Of a stretch of 64,000 nt of DNA, positions 45,362-54,324 are shown in pieces. The stretch comes from Christensenella minuta (GTDB taxonomy: Bacteria; Bacillota; Clostridia; Christensenellales; Christensenellaceae), in assembly GCF_003628755.1 (NCBI RefSeq), contig NZ_CP029256.1, positions 47,585 to 111,584 on the forward strand, given 5' to 3'. Position 1 is the stretch's first letter; each line of letters opens with the position of its first letter. The notes beneath the pieces are model-generated. The model did not search any database, was not told where the DNA came from, and saw only the letters and a list, made by a program, of their open reading frames with translations. The position numbers were made by a program, and so were the translations under genes.

Positions 45362-46450
45362 ATGAAAAAAAGATTGTTGGTAGTGATGATGGTGGTCTTG
45401 GCCGTAGCGCTTGTATTTACGGGCTGTGGAACCCCGGCGGCGGATTCGTCCGGCGGCGCGGAGGCTTCGGCTCCGGCGGAAACATCGGCGGAAGCATCAA
45501 CGGCAGCATCGGCGGAGCCGGCAGGCGGCGCGGCGGATGACGGTGAGTTCACTGTGCTGGTGCTTCCCAAAATGATCGGCATTCCGATCTTTGACGCTTT
45601 CGAGGCGGGCGCCGTACAAGCGATGGAAGACTTCGGGATCAATGTGATCTATACCGGCCCGACCACGGCAGACGCGGTAGAGCAGGTCAAGATTCTGGAA
45701 GACTACCTCAACAAAGGGATTGACTGCGTAGCGGTAGCGCCAAACGATCCGGCAGCGTTCACCCCGGTCCTGAAGAAAGCAAAAGAGCAGGGCGTAACGG
45801 TAGTAGATTGGGATTCCTACGCAGAAGAAGGAATCGCAGACCTGTCCTGCAGGCAGATGAACGATGAAGATTTCGGTAAGGCGATCTGGGACGGCCTCGC
45901 GGAAGCGATGGGTGAAGAAGGCGAATATGCGATTATCACGGGCGGCCTTTCCGCGGAAAATCTCAATGCCTGGATCAAAGCGGGCACTGCTTATGCGGAA
46001 GAAAAATATCCGAACCTCAAGCTGGTGACGGACCCTGTTCCCTGCGACGAAAAACAGCAGCAGGCTTATACAAAAGCACAGGAACTGATCCAGGCGTATC
46101 CAGACCTGAAGGGGATCGTGGGAATCAGCACGCCGGCTCCGATCGGCGCGGCACAGGCGGTTCAGGAAAAGGGATTGCAGGATAAAATCGCGGTCGTCGG
46201 GACGGTTTGCCCGAATGACGCAAAACCCTTCATGGAAGACGGCTCGCTGGACAGCGGCTATCTGTACGATCCGACGGGCTTTATGAACGCAACGGTTTAC
46301 CTTGCATGGCAGAAAGCTCTCGGCAATGAAGTGACCGACCAAATGGAAATCCCGAACACGGGAGAAAAGGTCACCGTGAACGGCTCGGACGTAACCTATG
46401 CCCCGCCGCTCAAATTCACGAAAGACAACGTAAACGACTATAATTTCTAA
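45362..46450 (+). CDS. Sugar-binding lipoprotein (LsrB/RhaS-type periplasmic binding protein 1 family)
   Basis: 362 residues from ATG 45362 with a perfect AAGGAGG. Lipoprotein signal with lipobox VFTGC (Cys about 21), a low-complexity Ala/Ser/Glu spacer, then the PBP1 fold: FTVLVLPKMIGIPIFDAF, YTGPTTADAVEQVKILEDYL, VAPNDPAAFTPVLKKAKEQGVTVVDWDS. The order of motifs is like LsrB and RhaS. LsrK, LsrF and LsrG are not present, so AI-2 is not the favoured ligand. Confidence 0.92.
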   Translation: MKKRLLVVMMVVLAVALVFTGCGTPAADSSGGAEASAPAETSAEASTAASAEPAGGAADDGEFTVLVLPKMIGIPIFDAFEAGAVQAMEDFGINVIYTGPTTADAVEQVKILEDYLNKGIDCVAVAPNDPAAFTPVLKKAKEQGVTVVDWDSYAEEGIADLSCRQMNDEDFGKAIWDGLAEAMGEEGEYAIITGGLSAENLNAWIKAGTAYAEEKYPNLKLVTDPVPCDEKQQQAYTKAQELIQAYPDLKGIVGISTPAPIGAAQAVQEKGLQDKIAVVGTVCPNDAKPFMEDGSLDSGYLYDPTGFMNATVYLAWQKALGNEVTDQMEIPNTGEKVTVNGSDVTYAPPLKFTKDNVNDYNF

Positions 46451-46466
46451 GAAAGATGGACCGGTG

Positions 46467-46490
46467 TCTCCCGGGAAAGGTCCCGGGAGA
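46467..46490 (+). promoter_or_regulatory. Stem-loop after the binding-protein gene (mRNA stabiliser type)
   Basis: TCTCCCGGGA / TCCCGGGAGA, perfect 10-bp arms with a 4-nt loop and no T run, 16 nt after the stop codon. Hairpins of this kind after a binding-protein gene usually protect or attenuate the transcript so the binding protein is made in excess. Confidence 0.7.
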
Positions 46491-46527
46491 TGCCATTCTC
46501 TGATACCGGCAAAGGAGCCTGAAAAAT

Positions 46528-47505
46528 ATGAAGTTTAATCTGGATTGCCATTTGTTTTGTTTCGGAACGTTCAGCGAACGCTATGTACCGAACGGCTATT
46601 ATGACGGCGTAGATGTCAAAAAAGCGTTTGAAACGATCGCCTCCACCCCGGTGAAGGGCTTTATGAATACGTGGAAACCCGCGCTTCTCCCGGAAGACCC
46701 GGAGAAGAACAAAAAGTTTCTGGCGGAGTACGGACTGGTGCCTTCCCTGGTGCTGATCGATAATTTTGGAGACAGGATGTTCCGCCACGGCGCATATTCC
46801 ACTTCGCAGAAGGACGTACAGAAGGAGAATATGAAGCTGTGCAAGGACGGCATTGATTTTGCGAAGGCTCTCGGGGTGCATAGCGTATTGCTCTGGCCGG
46901 CGCATGACGGGATGGACTATCCGTTCTCCGTAGATTACCGCGCGACGTGGGAACGCATGGTGGATCATTTCATTGAGATCGCGGAATATGCAGGCGATAT
47001 GAAACTTGCCATAGAACCAAAACCGCAGGATCCGCGCCAGAAGATGTTGGTCAACAGCACGGGCAAGGCAATGATGTTGGTCAATGATATCGGACGCGAT
47101 AACGTGGGGCTGGCGCTTGACGTGGGGCATTCCTTTGCCGCGGCGGAAAATCCGGCGGAAGCCTGCGTGGTGATGGACCGGCACAATAAGCTGTTCCAGG
47201 TGCATCTGAACGACAACTACAAAAATGCTGATCCGGACATGATTTTCGGAACGGTCAACTTCTGGGAAAACCTCGAATTTATGTATTATCTCCTGCAAAC
47301 GGATTTCGACGGCTGGTGCTCGGTGGATATCATTGCGAACCGGGAAAACAGGGAAGATTCCTTTCAGGCATGCGTCGCGCTGATTGAAAAATATTACGAG
47401 CTGGCAAGCAGGCTGCTGGAAAGCAAGGATGTACTGCAGGCGAATATGGAAAATTACCGCTTCAGCAGGAATATCGAGCTCATCAGCAGCATCATTTTCA
47501 AATAG
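46528..47505 (+). CDS. Sugar isomerase/epimerase-like TIM barrel protein
   Basis: 325 residues with the xylose-isomerase-like fold: HS-VLLWPAHDG, metal ligands in MKLAIEPKPQ, ALDVGHSFAA, FQVHLNDN and VDIIANREN. Such enzymes isomerise or epimerise free sugars, keto-sugars or inosose. Following the importer it probably acts first on the imported compound. The N terminus (FNLDCHLFCFGTFSERYV) is longer than in most TIM-barrel epimerases. Confidence 0.82.
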   Translation: MKFNLDCHLFCFGTFSERYVPNGYYDGVDVKKAFETIASTPVKGFMNTWKPALLPEDPEKNKKFLAEYGLVPSLVLIDNFGDRMFRHGAYSTSQKDVQKENMKLCKDGIDFAKALGVHSVLLWPAHDGMDYPFSVDYRATWERMVDHFIEIAEYAGDMKLAIEPKPQDPRQKMLVNSTGKAMMLVNDIGRDNVGLALDVGHSFAAAENPAEACVVMDRHNKLFQVHLNDNYKNADPDMIFGTVNFWENLEFMYYLLQTDFDGWCSVDIIANRENREDSFQACVALIEKYYELASRLLESKDVLQANMENYRFSRNIELISSIIFK

Positions 47506-47548
47506 GCGGGCTGTCCGCATATAGAATGACGATTGGGAGAACAGGACG

Positions 47549-48343
47549 ATGACAAGAAAACTGGAACATAAGGTAGCGTGGGTAAGCGGCGCAAACAAGG
47601 GAATCGGCGCGGGGATTGCGCGGCTGTTTGCAAGCGAAGGCGCAAAGGTGGCGATGATCGGACGCACGCCCAGCGAGGGCGGGGCGCTGGCAGAGGAAAT
47701 CCGCAGTGCGGGAGGAGAAGCGTTTTTCTTCCGCTGCGACGTGTCGAAAGAAGAAGAGGTAAAGGCTTCGGTCGAAGAGACGGTCAGGTGCTATGGAACG
47801 GTCGACATCCTGGTGAACAACGCCGGAATTGTCGATGTCAGGATGCTGCACGAGTATACGTCCGAAGACTGGGACCGAGTGATGGGAATCAATGTAAAAT
47901 CCATGTTCCTTTCCTTCAAGTATGCTTTTCCCTATTTAAAGGAACACGATATGAGCTATGTGGTCAACGTCGGGTCCATTTCAAGCTTTGTCGGACAGGA
48001 CTGCACGCCGGTCTATACTACCTCCAAAGGCGCTGTGCTGAATCTTTCCAAATCGATAGGACTCGATTATGCGCGCTACGGAATCCGCTGCAACTGCGTG
48101 TGCCCGGGCATTACGGATACGCCGATGCTCCATACGCACCTGAATACGGAGGAAGACCCCGCGGCCCGCTATAAGGACCGGCTGCGCCGCGTGCCGCTGA
48201 ACAGGCCGCTGTGGCCGGACGATATCGCAAAGGCCTGCCTGTTCTTCGCATGCGAGGATTCCTCGGGAATCACCGCAACGTCGCTGACCGTAGACGGGGG
48301 CTACCTCGCCTGCGCGGAATGGGACGCTGCAAAACACGAATAA
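47549..48343 (+). CDS. Short-chain dehydrogenase/reductase A
   Basis: 264 residues: SGANKGIG, NNAG, Ser of VGSISS, YTTSKGAVL, CPGITDTPM and a C-terminal ACAEWDAAKHE tail. Probably NAD(P)-dependent oxidation of a sugar, polyol or ketosugar derived from the import substrate. Both this and the next gene are in the importer operon; they are paralogues with different C termini. Confidence 0.9.
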   Translation: MTRKLEHKVAWVSGANKGIGAGIARLFASEGAKVAMIGRTPSEGGALAEEIRSAGGEAFFFRCDVSKEEEVKASVEETVRCYGTVDILVNNAGIVDVRMLHEYTSEDWDRVMGINVKSMFLSFKYAFPYLKEHDMSYVVNVGSISSFVGQDCTPVYTTSKGAVLNLSKSIGLDYARYGIRCNCVCPGITDTPMLHTHLNTEEDPAARYKDRLRRVPLNRPLWPDDIAKACLFFACEDSSGITATSLTVDGGYLACAEWDAAKHE

Positions 48344-48360
48344 GCGAACGGAGGCGCGAA

Positions 48361-49107
48361 ATGGATTTTACAGGAAAGACAGCCATTATCACGGGCGCTG
48401 CCAAAGGGATTGGCCGGGGCTGCGCGGAAATTCTTGCGCGCGGCGGCGCGAATGTGGTTTTGGCGGATATAAATCTTGGCATGGCCCGGGAGGCGGAGCG
48501 GGCATTGACGGAGGAAGGACTGCGGGCAAAAGCGGTGCAGGTCGACGTAAAATCGGTCGCGGAGATCGAAAAAATGGTGCGTGCGGCGGACGAGGCGTTT
48601 GGCACGGTAGATATCCTCGTCAATAACGCGGGCATTTTCCATGCGACGCCCATTGAAGAGATCACCGAACAGGAATGGGACAACATCGTGGATATCAACC
48701 TGAAAAGCGTCTTTTTTGCCACACAGAAGGTCCTGCCCTACATGAGGAAAAAGAAGAGCGGAAAAATCGTCAACCTTTCTTCGCTGGCCGGACGCAACGG
48801 CGGTTTTACCAACGGACTGGGCTACTCCGCGGCCAAGGCGGGGATCATCGGCCTGACGCGCGGCTTTGCGGCGCGGCTGGCGCGGGATGGCATCAATGTG
48901 AACGCGGTTGCCCCCGGATCGACGGATACGGGAATACTGGACGGGCTGGGCGAAGACGGGATCAGGGGCCTGACGGAGAAAATACCGCTCGGGCGGTTCG
49001 GCAAAACGCCGGAAGTCGCCTCCGTAGTCGCTTTTCTGTGTTCGGAAGAAGCGGCGTTCATGACGGGAGCCGTGGTGGATGTCAACGGTGGTATGTATTT
49101 TGGTTGA
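48361..49107 (+). CDS. Short-chain dehydrogenase/reductase B
   Basis: 248 residues from ATG 48361 (CGGAGGCG). TGAAKGIGRG, NNAG, SLAG, YSAAKAG, APGSTDTG and C-terminal GAVVDVNGGMYFG, all like 3-oxoacyl-ACP reductase/gluconate dehydrogenase SDRs. Second dehydrogenase of the same catabolic operon, 17 nt downstream. Confidence 0.9.
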   Translation: MDFTGKTAIITGAAKGIGRGCAEILARGGANVVLADINLGMAREAERALTEEGLRAKAVQVDVKSVAEIEKMVRAADEAFGTVDILVNNAGIFHATPIEEITEQEWDNIVDINLKSVFFATQKVLPYMRKKKSGKIVNLSSLAGRNGGFTNGLGYSAAKAGIIGLTRGFAARLARDGINVNAVAPGSTDTGILDGLGEDGIRGLTEKIPLGRFGKTPEVASVVAFLCSEEAAFMTGAVVDVNGGMYFG

Positions 49108-49207
49108 AAAAGCAGCAAAACGGCGGGCCGTACCAAAAAGAAAGGCGGGAGACGTCCGTCCGGGAAAGTCTTGGACGGGCGGGAAACAGCTTCGCTATCG
49201 TCATTTG

Positions 49208-49236
49208 TTGACTTGAATGGGATTCGATGATATCAT
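49208..49236 (+). promoter_or_regulatory. Promoter of the lacI-family gene with overlapping palindromes
   Basis: TTGACT (49208-49213), 17 nt, TATCAT (49231-49236). A perfect ATGATATCAT (49227-49236) covers the -10, TTGAATG (49213-49219) pairs with CATTCAA (49234-49240), and GCTTAATTAAGC (49253-49264) is a further perfect palindrome before the ribosome site. None matches operators A-D, so the gene may be controlled by a different factor. Confidence 0.6.
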
Positions 49237-49285
49237 TCAAATAATAGGGTTCGCTTAATTAAGCAGCTTAGTCAGGAGAGTAATT

Positions 49286-50293
49286 TTGGCAGCAAAAAAG
49301 CCGGTCACACTCAAAAAAATTGGGGAACAATTGAATATCTCCGCAATGGCGGTCTCAAAAGCGCTGCGCGGAGATCCGAGCATCAGCAAGGAGACGATCC
49401 AAAAAGTAAAGCAATTGGCGGAAGAGCTGAACTACAGGCCAAATTCCATTGCGAAAAGCCTGCGTACCAACGAAACCAAGACGCTTGGATTGGTGATCGC
49501 GGATTCCACGCTTTCCCTGTTTGCCCCGGTGATCGAGGGAATAGAAGACGTCGCGTCCGAAAATGGATATAACATTATCCTGTGCAATGCACATTCCAAC
49601 AAGGAAAAGGAAAAGGAAGCCATCCGTACGCTGATCGACAAGCGGATCGACGGTTTTATGCTTGCGGCTTCCACTCTGACGGCAAAAAAGTATAAGGCGT
49701 TTCTGGATTCATTCGGTGTGCCATACGTGTTTCTGGTACGCCGGTGCGAATACGAAAGCGGAAGCTATGTGGTAAACGACAATATTTATGGCGCCACTCA
49801 GATGATAAATTACCTGGTTAAGACGGGCAGCAAAAGGATTCATTATATCAACCTGTCTAAAGATATCGTAACGGCCGGGGAACGCGAAGAGGGCTATTGC
49901 CGGGCCCTGCATGAAAACGGGATTGCGCCCGACCCGGAGATTCTTTATAATGTAGCGCCCACGTTCGACGGCGGCTATGCCCAGATGACACAGCTGCTGC
50001 ACGAAAAGGAAAAGATAGAAACGGTGTTTTGCGGCTGCGATATGATTGCCGTAGGCGCTATGGAAAGCATTTTAGAGCATGGGCTTAAAATCCCGGAGGA
50101 TATCCGCCTGGCTTCATACGACGATATTGAATTTGCAAAATACCTGCGGATTCCGCTGACCACTGTACGTCAGCCAAAATACCGGATTGGAGAGCAGGGC
50201 GCCCGTATGCTGATCGAGATGATCGGTGAGAAACAGAGTAATTGCTCGCATATTATGCTCAAACCAGAGCTGATTTTAAGGGAATCGACCTAA
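49286..50293 (+). CDS. LacI-family transcriptional regulator
   Basis: 335 residues, TTG start at 49286 (CAGGAGAG upstream). Helix-turn-helix LKKIGEQLNISAMAVSKALRGD, hinge NYRPNSIAKSLRT with the leucine-type hinge helix, and a C-terminal PBP1 ligand domain (LGLVIADSTLSLFAPVIEGIEDVA). Flanked on both sides by operons having four copies of a LacI-type operator. Inference: it represses both and is released by a pathway metabolite. Confidence 0.92.
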   Translation: MAAKKPVTLKKIGEQLNISAMAVSKALRGDPSISKETIQKVKQLAEELNYRPNSIAKSLRTNETKTLGLVIADSTLSLFAPVIEGIEDVASENGYNIILCNAHSNKEKEKEAIRTLIDKRIDGFMLAASTLTAKKYKAFLDSFGVPYVFLVRRCEYESGSYVVNDNIYGATQMINYLVKTGSKRIHYINLSKDIVTAGEREEGYCRALHENGIAPDPEILYNVAPTFDGGYAQMTQLLHEKEKIETVFCGCDMIAVGAMESILEHGLKIPEDIRLASYDDIEFAKYLRIPLTTVRQPKYRIGEQGARMLIEMIGEKQSNCSHIMLKPELILREST

Positions 50294-50328
50294 TTCATTA
50301 CAGTTCATCACAAACTTTGAATTTTTTA

Positions 50329-50357
50329 TTGACATTCGGAATGGAAAGTTTTACACT
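50329..50357 (+). promoter_or_regulatory. Promoter of the downstream catabolic operon
   Basis: TTGACA (50329-50334), 17 nt, TACACT (50352-50357); operator C starts 3 nt after the -10, at the transcription start. Confidence 0.75.
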
Positions 50358-50360
50358 TAA

Positions 50361-50372
50361 TTTAACGATAAA
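50361..50372. promoter_or_regulatory. LacI-type operator C
   Basis: TTTAACGATAAA, followed by CTAA; it is the same 14-nt core as operator B. Located at +1 of the promoter. Confidence 0.75.
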
Positions 50373-50509
50373 CTAAGAAGCGCAATTCAAGGGCAAACTT
50401 CTCCAGGGCGCCAGCCAGCGGAATGAAATAGAAAAGAGTATAGGTGCTGTGCCGCAAAATAGCAAGAGCGAAATCCAAACAGCGCCGGCCTATTGGTATG
50501 AAAACTTGG

Positions 50510-50521
50510 TTTAACGATAAA
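50510..50521. promoter_or_regulatory. LacI-type operator D
   Basis: TTTAACGATAAA, identical to operator C, 149 nt downstream of it and 33 nt upstream of the first start codon, the same relative place as operator B. Confidence 0.75.
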
Positions 50522-50553
50522 TTTAAAGAAAAGGCAGAAAGGAAGGAAAAAGA

Positions 50554-51315
50554 ATGAACCGGTTTCAATTTTTAGGATTTGCGAGTTTCCTGATTACGAC
50601 GGATACGGGGCTGAATATTTTAATCGATCCCTATCTGGACGATAACCCCAAAGCCCCGGTCAAGACGGACGCCCTGCCGAAAATCGACCTGATACTGGTG
50701 AGTCACGGAGCGTTCGACCATATGAAGGATACGCCCAAAATCGCGCTGCGTGACGGCAGCAAGATTATCTGCGGCGGGGAGACAATGAACCTGCTCATCG
50801 ACCAGGGAGTGCCGAAAGGGCAGATCACAAACAGCGTCTGGGGGCTGACGGTAGAAGAATGTGGAATCCGGGTAAGGCCGGTAGTAAGCATGCACCGCTC
50901 CTCCGTAAGGCTTTCCGGCGGCACGGCGATGGACGGCTTTGCGCTCGGTTTCATTATTTACCTCCCGGACGGCACAAGAGTCTATAACGCGAGCGATACG
51001 GCGCTGTTCTCCGATATGAAGCTGATCGGCGAGCTGCATAAACCGCACGTTGGCCTGATGAACGTAACGATCGAAAACTGCTTCGATTTCCTGCCCGAAT
51101 TCCTGACCGGGGAGATGACGCCGTATGAAGCGGCGCTTGCCTGCCAGTGGCTGCACCTTGATTATGCGGTGGCATGCCATTACGCGGATAAGGACAATGA
51201 CGATGTGCGCGAATTCGAACGGCTCCTGAACCTGATGAGGGATCAAAACGGCGAAGAAGCACCTAAGCCGGTCGTGATGGACCCGGGCGGGGTGTTTGAA
51301 TATTCTGTAAGGTAA
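50554..51315 (+). CDS. Metallo-beta-lactamase-fold hydrolase (UlaG-like lactonase)
   Basis: 253 residues. Metal motif SHGAFDHM (HxxxDH, with the first His of the usual HxHxDH replaced by position in SHGAFDH), NASDTALFSD and VACHYADKDND as later ligands. Related to UlaG L-ascorbate-6-P lactonase and the UPF0173 family, which open lactones or phosphoesters. First gene of the second catabolic operon. RBS AGAAAGGAAGG. Confidence 0.75.
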   Translation: MNRFQFLGFASFLITTDTGLNILIDPYLDDNPKAPVKTDALPKIDLILVSHGAFDHMKDTPKIALRDGSKIICGGETMNLLIDQGVPKGQITNSVWGLTVEECGIRVRPVVSMHRSSVRLSGGTAMDGFALGFIIYLPDGTRVYNASDTALFSDMKLIGELHKPHVGLMNVTIENCFDFLPEFLTGEMTPYEAALACQWLHLDYAVACHYADKDNDDVREFERLLNLMRDQNGEEAPKPVVMDPGGVFEYSVR

Positions 51316-51344
51316 CGAAGACAAACAGGAAAGGAAGAACGGTT

Positions 51345-52235
51345 ATGGCAAAAATCGGATTTATAGGCCTTGGAATCATGGGAAAACCCATGGCGAAGAA
51401 TTTAGTGAAAGCAGGATATGATCTTGTTGTTTATGATATCGCGGCCGCCGCGGTAAAAGAGCTCGGAGAAACGGGCGCGCAGGCGGCCGCCTCGGTTGCG
51501 GAGGTGGCGCAGGCGGCAGGTATAATTTTCACCATGCTGCCGAATTCGCCGCATGTAAAGGAAGTTGTTCTCGGCGCGGGCGGCATACTGGAAAACGCGA
51601 AAGAGGGAACGATTATCGTGGATATGAGCTCCATTTCCCCCATCGTATCCCGGGAAATTGCCGCGGCATGCGGTGAAAAAGGCGTAACGCTCCTCGACGC
51701 TCCGGTATCGGGCGGGGAACCGAAAGCCATCGACGGCACGCTCGCAATTATGGCAGGCGGCGACGAGGCGGCATTCAAAAAGGTGGAGGAGATACTGCTC
51801 AAAATGGGTTCGTCCGCGGTACTGGTGGGCGAGGTCGGCAGCGGAAACGTCACCAAGCTGGCGAACCAGGTGATCGTGGCGCTTAACATTGCGGCAATGA
51901 GTGAAGCAATGGTGCTCGCGACGAAAAACGGTGTAGATCCGGAAAAGGTATACAATGCCATTCGCGGAGGCCTCGCGGGGTCCACCGTGCTCGACGCAAA
52001 AATGCCGATGGTCCTCAGCGGCAATTTCGATCCGGGCTTCCGCATCGAGCTCCATATCAAAGACCTGCAGAACGCGCTCGACTGCGCGCATGCTGTGAAT
52101 TCGCCCATACCGCTGACGGCGGAGGTAATGGAGATCATGCAGGCGCTGAAAGCCGCGGGCATGGAGAAAAACGATCACGATGCGGTCATCCGTCATTATG
52201 AAAAGCTGGCGGGCGTGGAAGTAAGAAGAGTTTAA
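51345..52235 (+). CDS. GarR-type 3-hydroxyacid dehydrogenase (tartronate semialdehyde reductase-like)
   Basis: 296 residues. NAD-binding GFIGLGIMGKPMAKNL, DAPVSGGEPKAIDGTLAIM substrate motif and the catalytic lysine region GNVTKLANQVIVALNIAAM. This is the 3-hydroxyisobutyrate dehydrogenase family, which includes GarR. Combined with the glycerate kinase in this operon, a role in tartronate semialdehyde to glycerate is likely (inference). Confidence 0.9.
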   Translation: MAKIGFIGLGIMGKPMAKNLVKAGYDLVVYDIAAAAVKELGETGAQAAASVAEVAQAAGIIFTMLPNSPHVKEVVLGAGGILENAKEGTIIVDMSSISPIVSREIAAACGEKGVTLLDAPVSGGEPKAIDGTLAIMAGGDEAAFKKVEEILLKMGSSAVLVGEVGSGNVTKLANQVIVALNIAAMSEAMVLATKNGVDPEKVYNAIRGGLAGSTVLDAKMPMVLSGNFDPGFRIELHIKDLQNALDCAHAVNSPIPLTAEVMEIMQALKAAGMEKNDHDAVIRHYEKLAGVEVRRV

Positions 52236-52253
52236 AGCAGAAGGGGAATAATC

Positions 52254-53300
52254 ATGGATAAGAAAACACAGGCCTATGTAAAACAAACATTGCCGGCACT
52301 CAAGGAACTGCGGGCGCCCGAAGGGATGCCGCTTGACGAACAAAAGCGGATGTACCGCCAGATGTGCCTCATCCGGGAATTCGATTCCCAGGTGAAAACA
52401 CTGTGGATGAAAAATGAGATATACGGTCTCGCACATTCCTATGTCGGCGCGGAAGCGATCGCCGTCGGCGCGTGCGAAAACCTTACGAAAGACGACTTTA
52501 TCACCTCGACGCACCGCGGGCACGGACATACCATCGCGAAAGGCGCAAATACGCGCGCGATGATGGCGGAACTCCATGGGAAATATGAGGGGCTCAACCG
52601 CGGCAAGGGCGGGTCGATGCACATTGCAGACGTTGATATTGGAATGCTCGGCGCGACGGGCATCGTTGGCAGCGGTATGCCGGTTGCAATCGGCAGCGCA
52701 ATCTCTGCGAAAGTATTGAAAAACGACCGTGTCACTATTTGCTTCCACGGGGACGGCGGTACGAACCAGGGAGTGTGGCACGAATCGATCAACATGGCGG
52801 CCGCCTGGAACCTGCCGGCGATCTTCCTCATCGAGAACAACCAGTACGCGATTGCGACCAAGCTTGGCTGGGTCGCCAGGGAGACAGACCTTTACAAACG
52901 CGCGGCCGGCTATGGGATCGAAGGCGTGCAAATTGATGGTTTCAATGTATTCGACGTATACAACGCAGTGAAAAAAGCGGTGGAAAAGGCAAGGAACGGC
53001 GGTGGCCCCACGCTCATCGAAGCGCGCTATATCCGCCTGCTCGGCCATTTTGTAGCGGATGATCAATGGTACAGGGATCTGAAGGCGGATGAGATATTCT
53101 GGGAATACGAACCGATCAAGCGCATGAAAGAATATTTTGTCGGCAATAAGCTCCTGGGCGAAGAAGAGGTAAACGCGATTCAGCAGGATGCCATCGCTGA
53201 AATCGCGGACGCAGTCAGCTACGCGCAGAACGAATGTACGGAACCGCCGGCGGATACGCTTTATGACGATATTTACGCGGACGGCGAGATCATCTACTAA
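52254..53300 (+). CDS. 2-oxoacid/acetoin dehydrogenase E1 alpha subunit
   Basis: 348 residues. Thiamine diphosphate motif GDGGTNQGVWHESINMAA; phosphorylation-loop-like region RETDLYKRAAGYGIEGVQIDG. Forms a heterotetramer with E1 beta. Length and opening resemble AcoA of acetoin dehydrogenase and branched/pyruvate E1 alpha; specificity cannot be fixed from sequence. Confidence 0.93.
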   Translation: MDKKTQAYVKQTLPALKELRAPEGMPLDEQKRMYRQMCLIREFDSQVKTLWMKNEIYGLAHSYVGAEAIAVGACENLTKDDFITSTHRGHGHTIAKGANTRAMMAELHGKYEGLNRGKGGSMHIADVDIGMLGATGIVGSGMPVAIGSAISAKVLKNDRVTICFHGDGGTNQGVWHESINMAAAWNLPAIFLIENNQYAIATKLGWVARETDLYKRAAGYGIEGVQIDGFNVFDVYNAVKKAVEKARNGGGPTLIEARYIRLLGHFVADDQWYRDLKADEIFWEYEPIKRMKEYFVGNKLLGEEEVNAIQQDAIAEIADAVSYAQNECTEPPADTLYDDIYADGEIIY

Positions 53301-53318
53301 GGTTGGGAGGAACGAAAT

Positions 53319-54311
53319 ATGGCAGTCATAACCGTAAGACAGGCACTCAATGATGCCTTTAAGGAAGAAATGAAAATAGATCCCACGATTATCATGATGG
53401 GGTGCGATATCGGCGTGCGCGGCGGCCCGTTCGGTATCACGCTCGACCTGATGAACCTGTATGGGAAAGACCGCGTGATCGATACGCCTATCTCCGAGCC
53501 TGCGTTTGTAGGCGCGTGCGTAGGCGCGGCGGCGACAGGGCTTCGCCCGGTGGCGGAGGTCCTGTATTCGGACTGGATCACGCTCGGCATGGACCAGCTT
53601 GTCAATATGGCGGCAAAGATGCGCTATATGTTCGGCGGCAAGGTGCATATGCCCCTTGTAGTGCGCGCGCCGTTCGGCGCAGGCGGCGGTATCGCGGCCC
53701 AGCATTCCCAGTCGTTCGAGGCCTGGTTCAACCATGTTCCGGGCTTCAAGGTAGTTGCGCCGATCGAGCCCTACGACGTCAAGGGGATGATGAAAACCGC
53801 CCTCAGGGACGATAATCCGGTCATCTTCTTTGAACACAAGAGAAGCTATCAGATCAAGGGCGAAGTCCCGGATGGAGAGGAAGGCGAAACGTACACAGTG
53901 CCGTTCGGCAAAGCCGCTGTGCGCCGCGAAGGTACGGACGTTACCATCGTCGCATATTCCATGATGGCGCTGCGCGCGAAAAAAGCGGCGGAAGAGCTCG
54001 CAAAAGAGGGCGTTTCCTGCGAAGTAATCGACCTCATTTCCCTGTTGCCTCTCGACTATGAGACGGTCATGAATTCGATCGGTAAAACAAACCGTGTCGT
54101 TGTTTGCCAGGAAGCAAACCTCCGCGGCGGCATGGCGGGCGATATTGTCTCCGAGATTATAGACAGGGGCTTCGACCTCCTTGATGCGCCTCCGGTGCGC
54201 GTGGGCGCTTTGAACGTGCCGATGCCGTACAACAAAGGCCTTGAAGACCTGTGCATCCCGGACGAGCAGAAAATCAAGGATGCGGTATACAAGGTTCTCG
54301 ACAACAGATAA
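53319..54311 (+). CDS. 2-oxoacid/acetoin dehydrogenase E1 beta subunit
   Basis: 330 residues. TVRQALNDAFKEEMKID opening, TPISEPAFVGACVGAAATG, EFKRS-type PVIFFEHKRSYQIKG and the C-terminal transketolase domain. Eighteen nt after E1 alpha. Confidence 0.94.
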   Translation: MAVITVRQALNDAFKEEMKIDPTIIMMGCDIGVRGGPFGITLDLMNLYGKDRVIDTPISEPAFVGACVGAAATGLRPVAEVLYSDWITLGMDQLVNMAAKMRYMFGGKVHMPLVVRAPFGAGGGIAAQHSQSFEAWFNHVPGFKVVAPIEPYDVKGMMKTALRDDNPVIFFEHKRSYQIKGEVPDGEEGETYTVPFGKAAVRREGTDVTIVAYSMMALRAKKAAEELAKEGVSCEVIDLISLLPLDYETVMNSIGKTNRVVVCQEANLRGGMAGDIVSEIIDRGFDLLDAPPVRVGALNVPMPYNKGLEDLCIPDEQKIKDAVYKVLDNR

Positions 54312-54324
54312 AGAGGGTAGGATT

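Noticed and set aside
45362..46450. Autoinducer-2 import (Lsr) system
   Set aside because: The binding protein resembles LsrB, but LsrK, LsrF and LsrG are missing and the neighbours are sugar oxidation enzymes.
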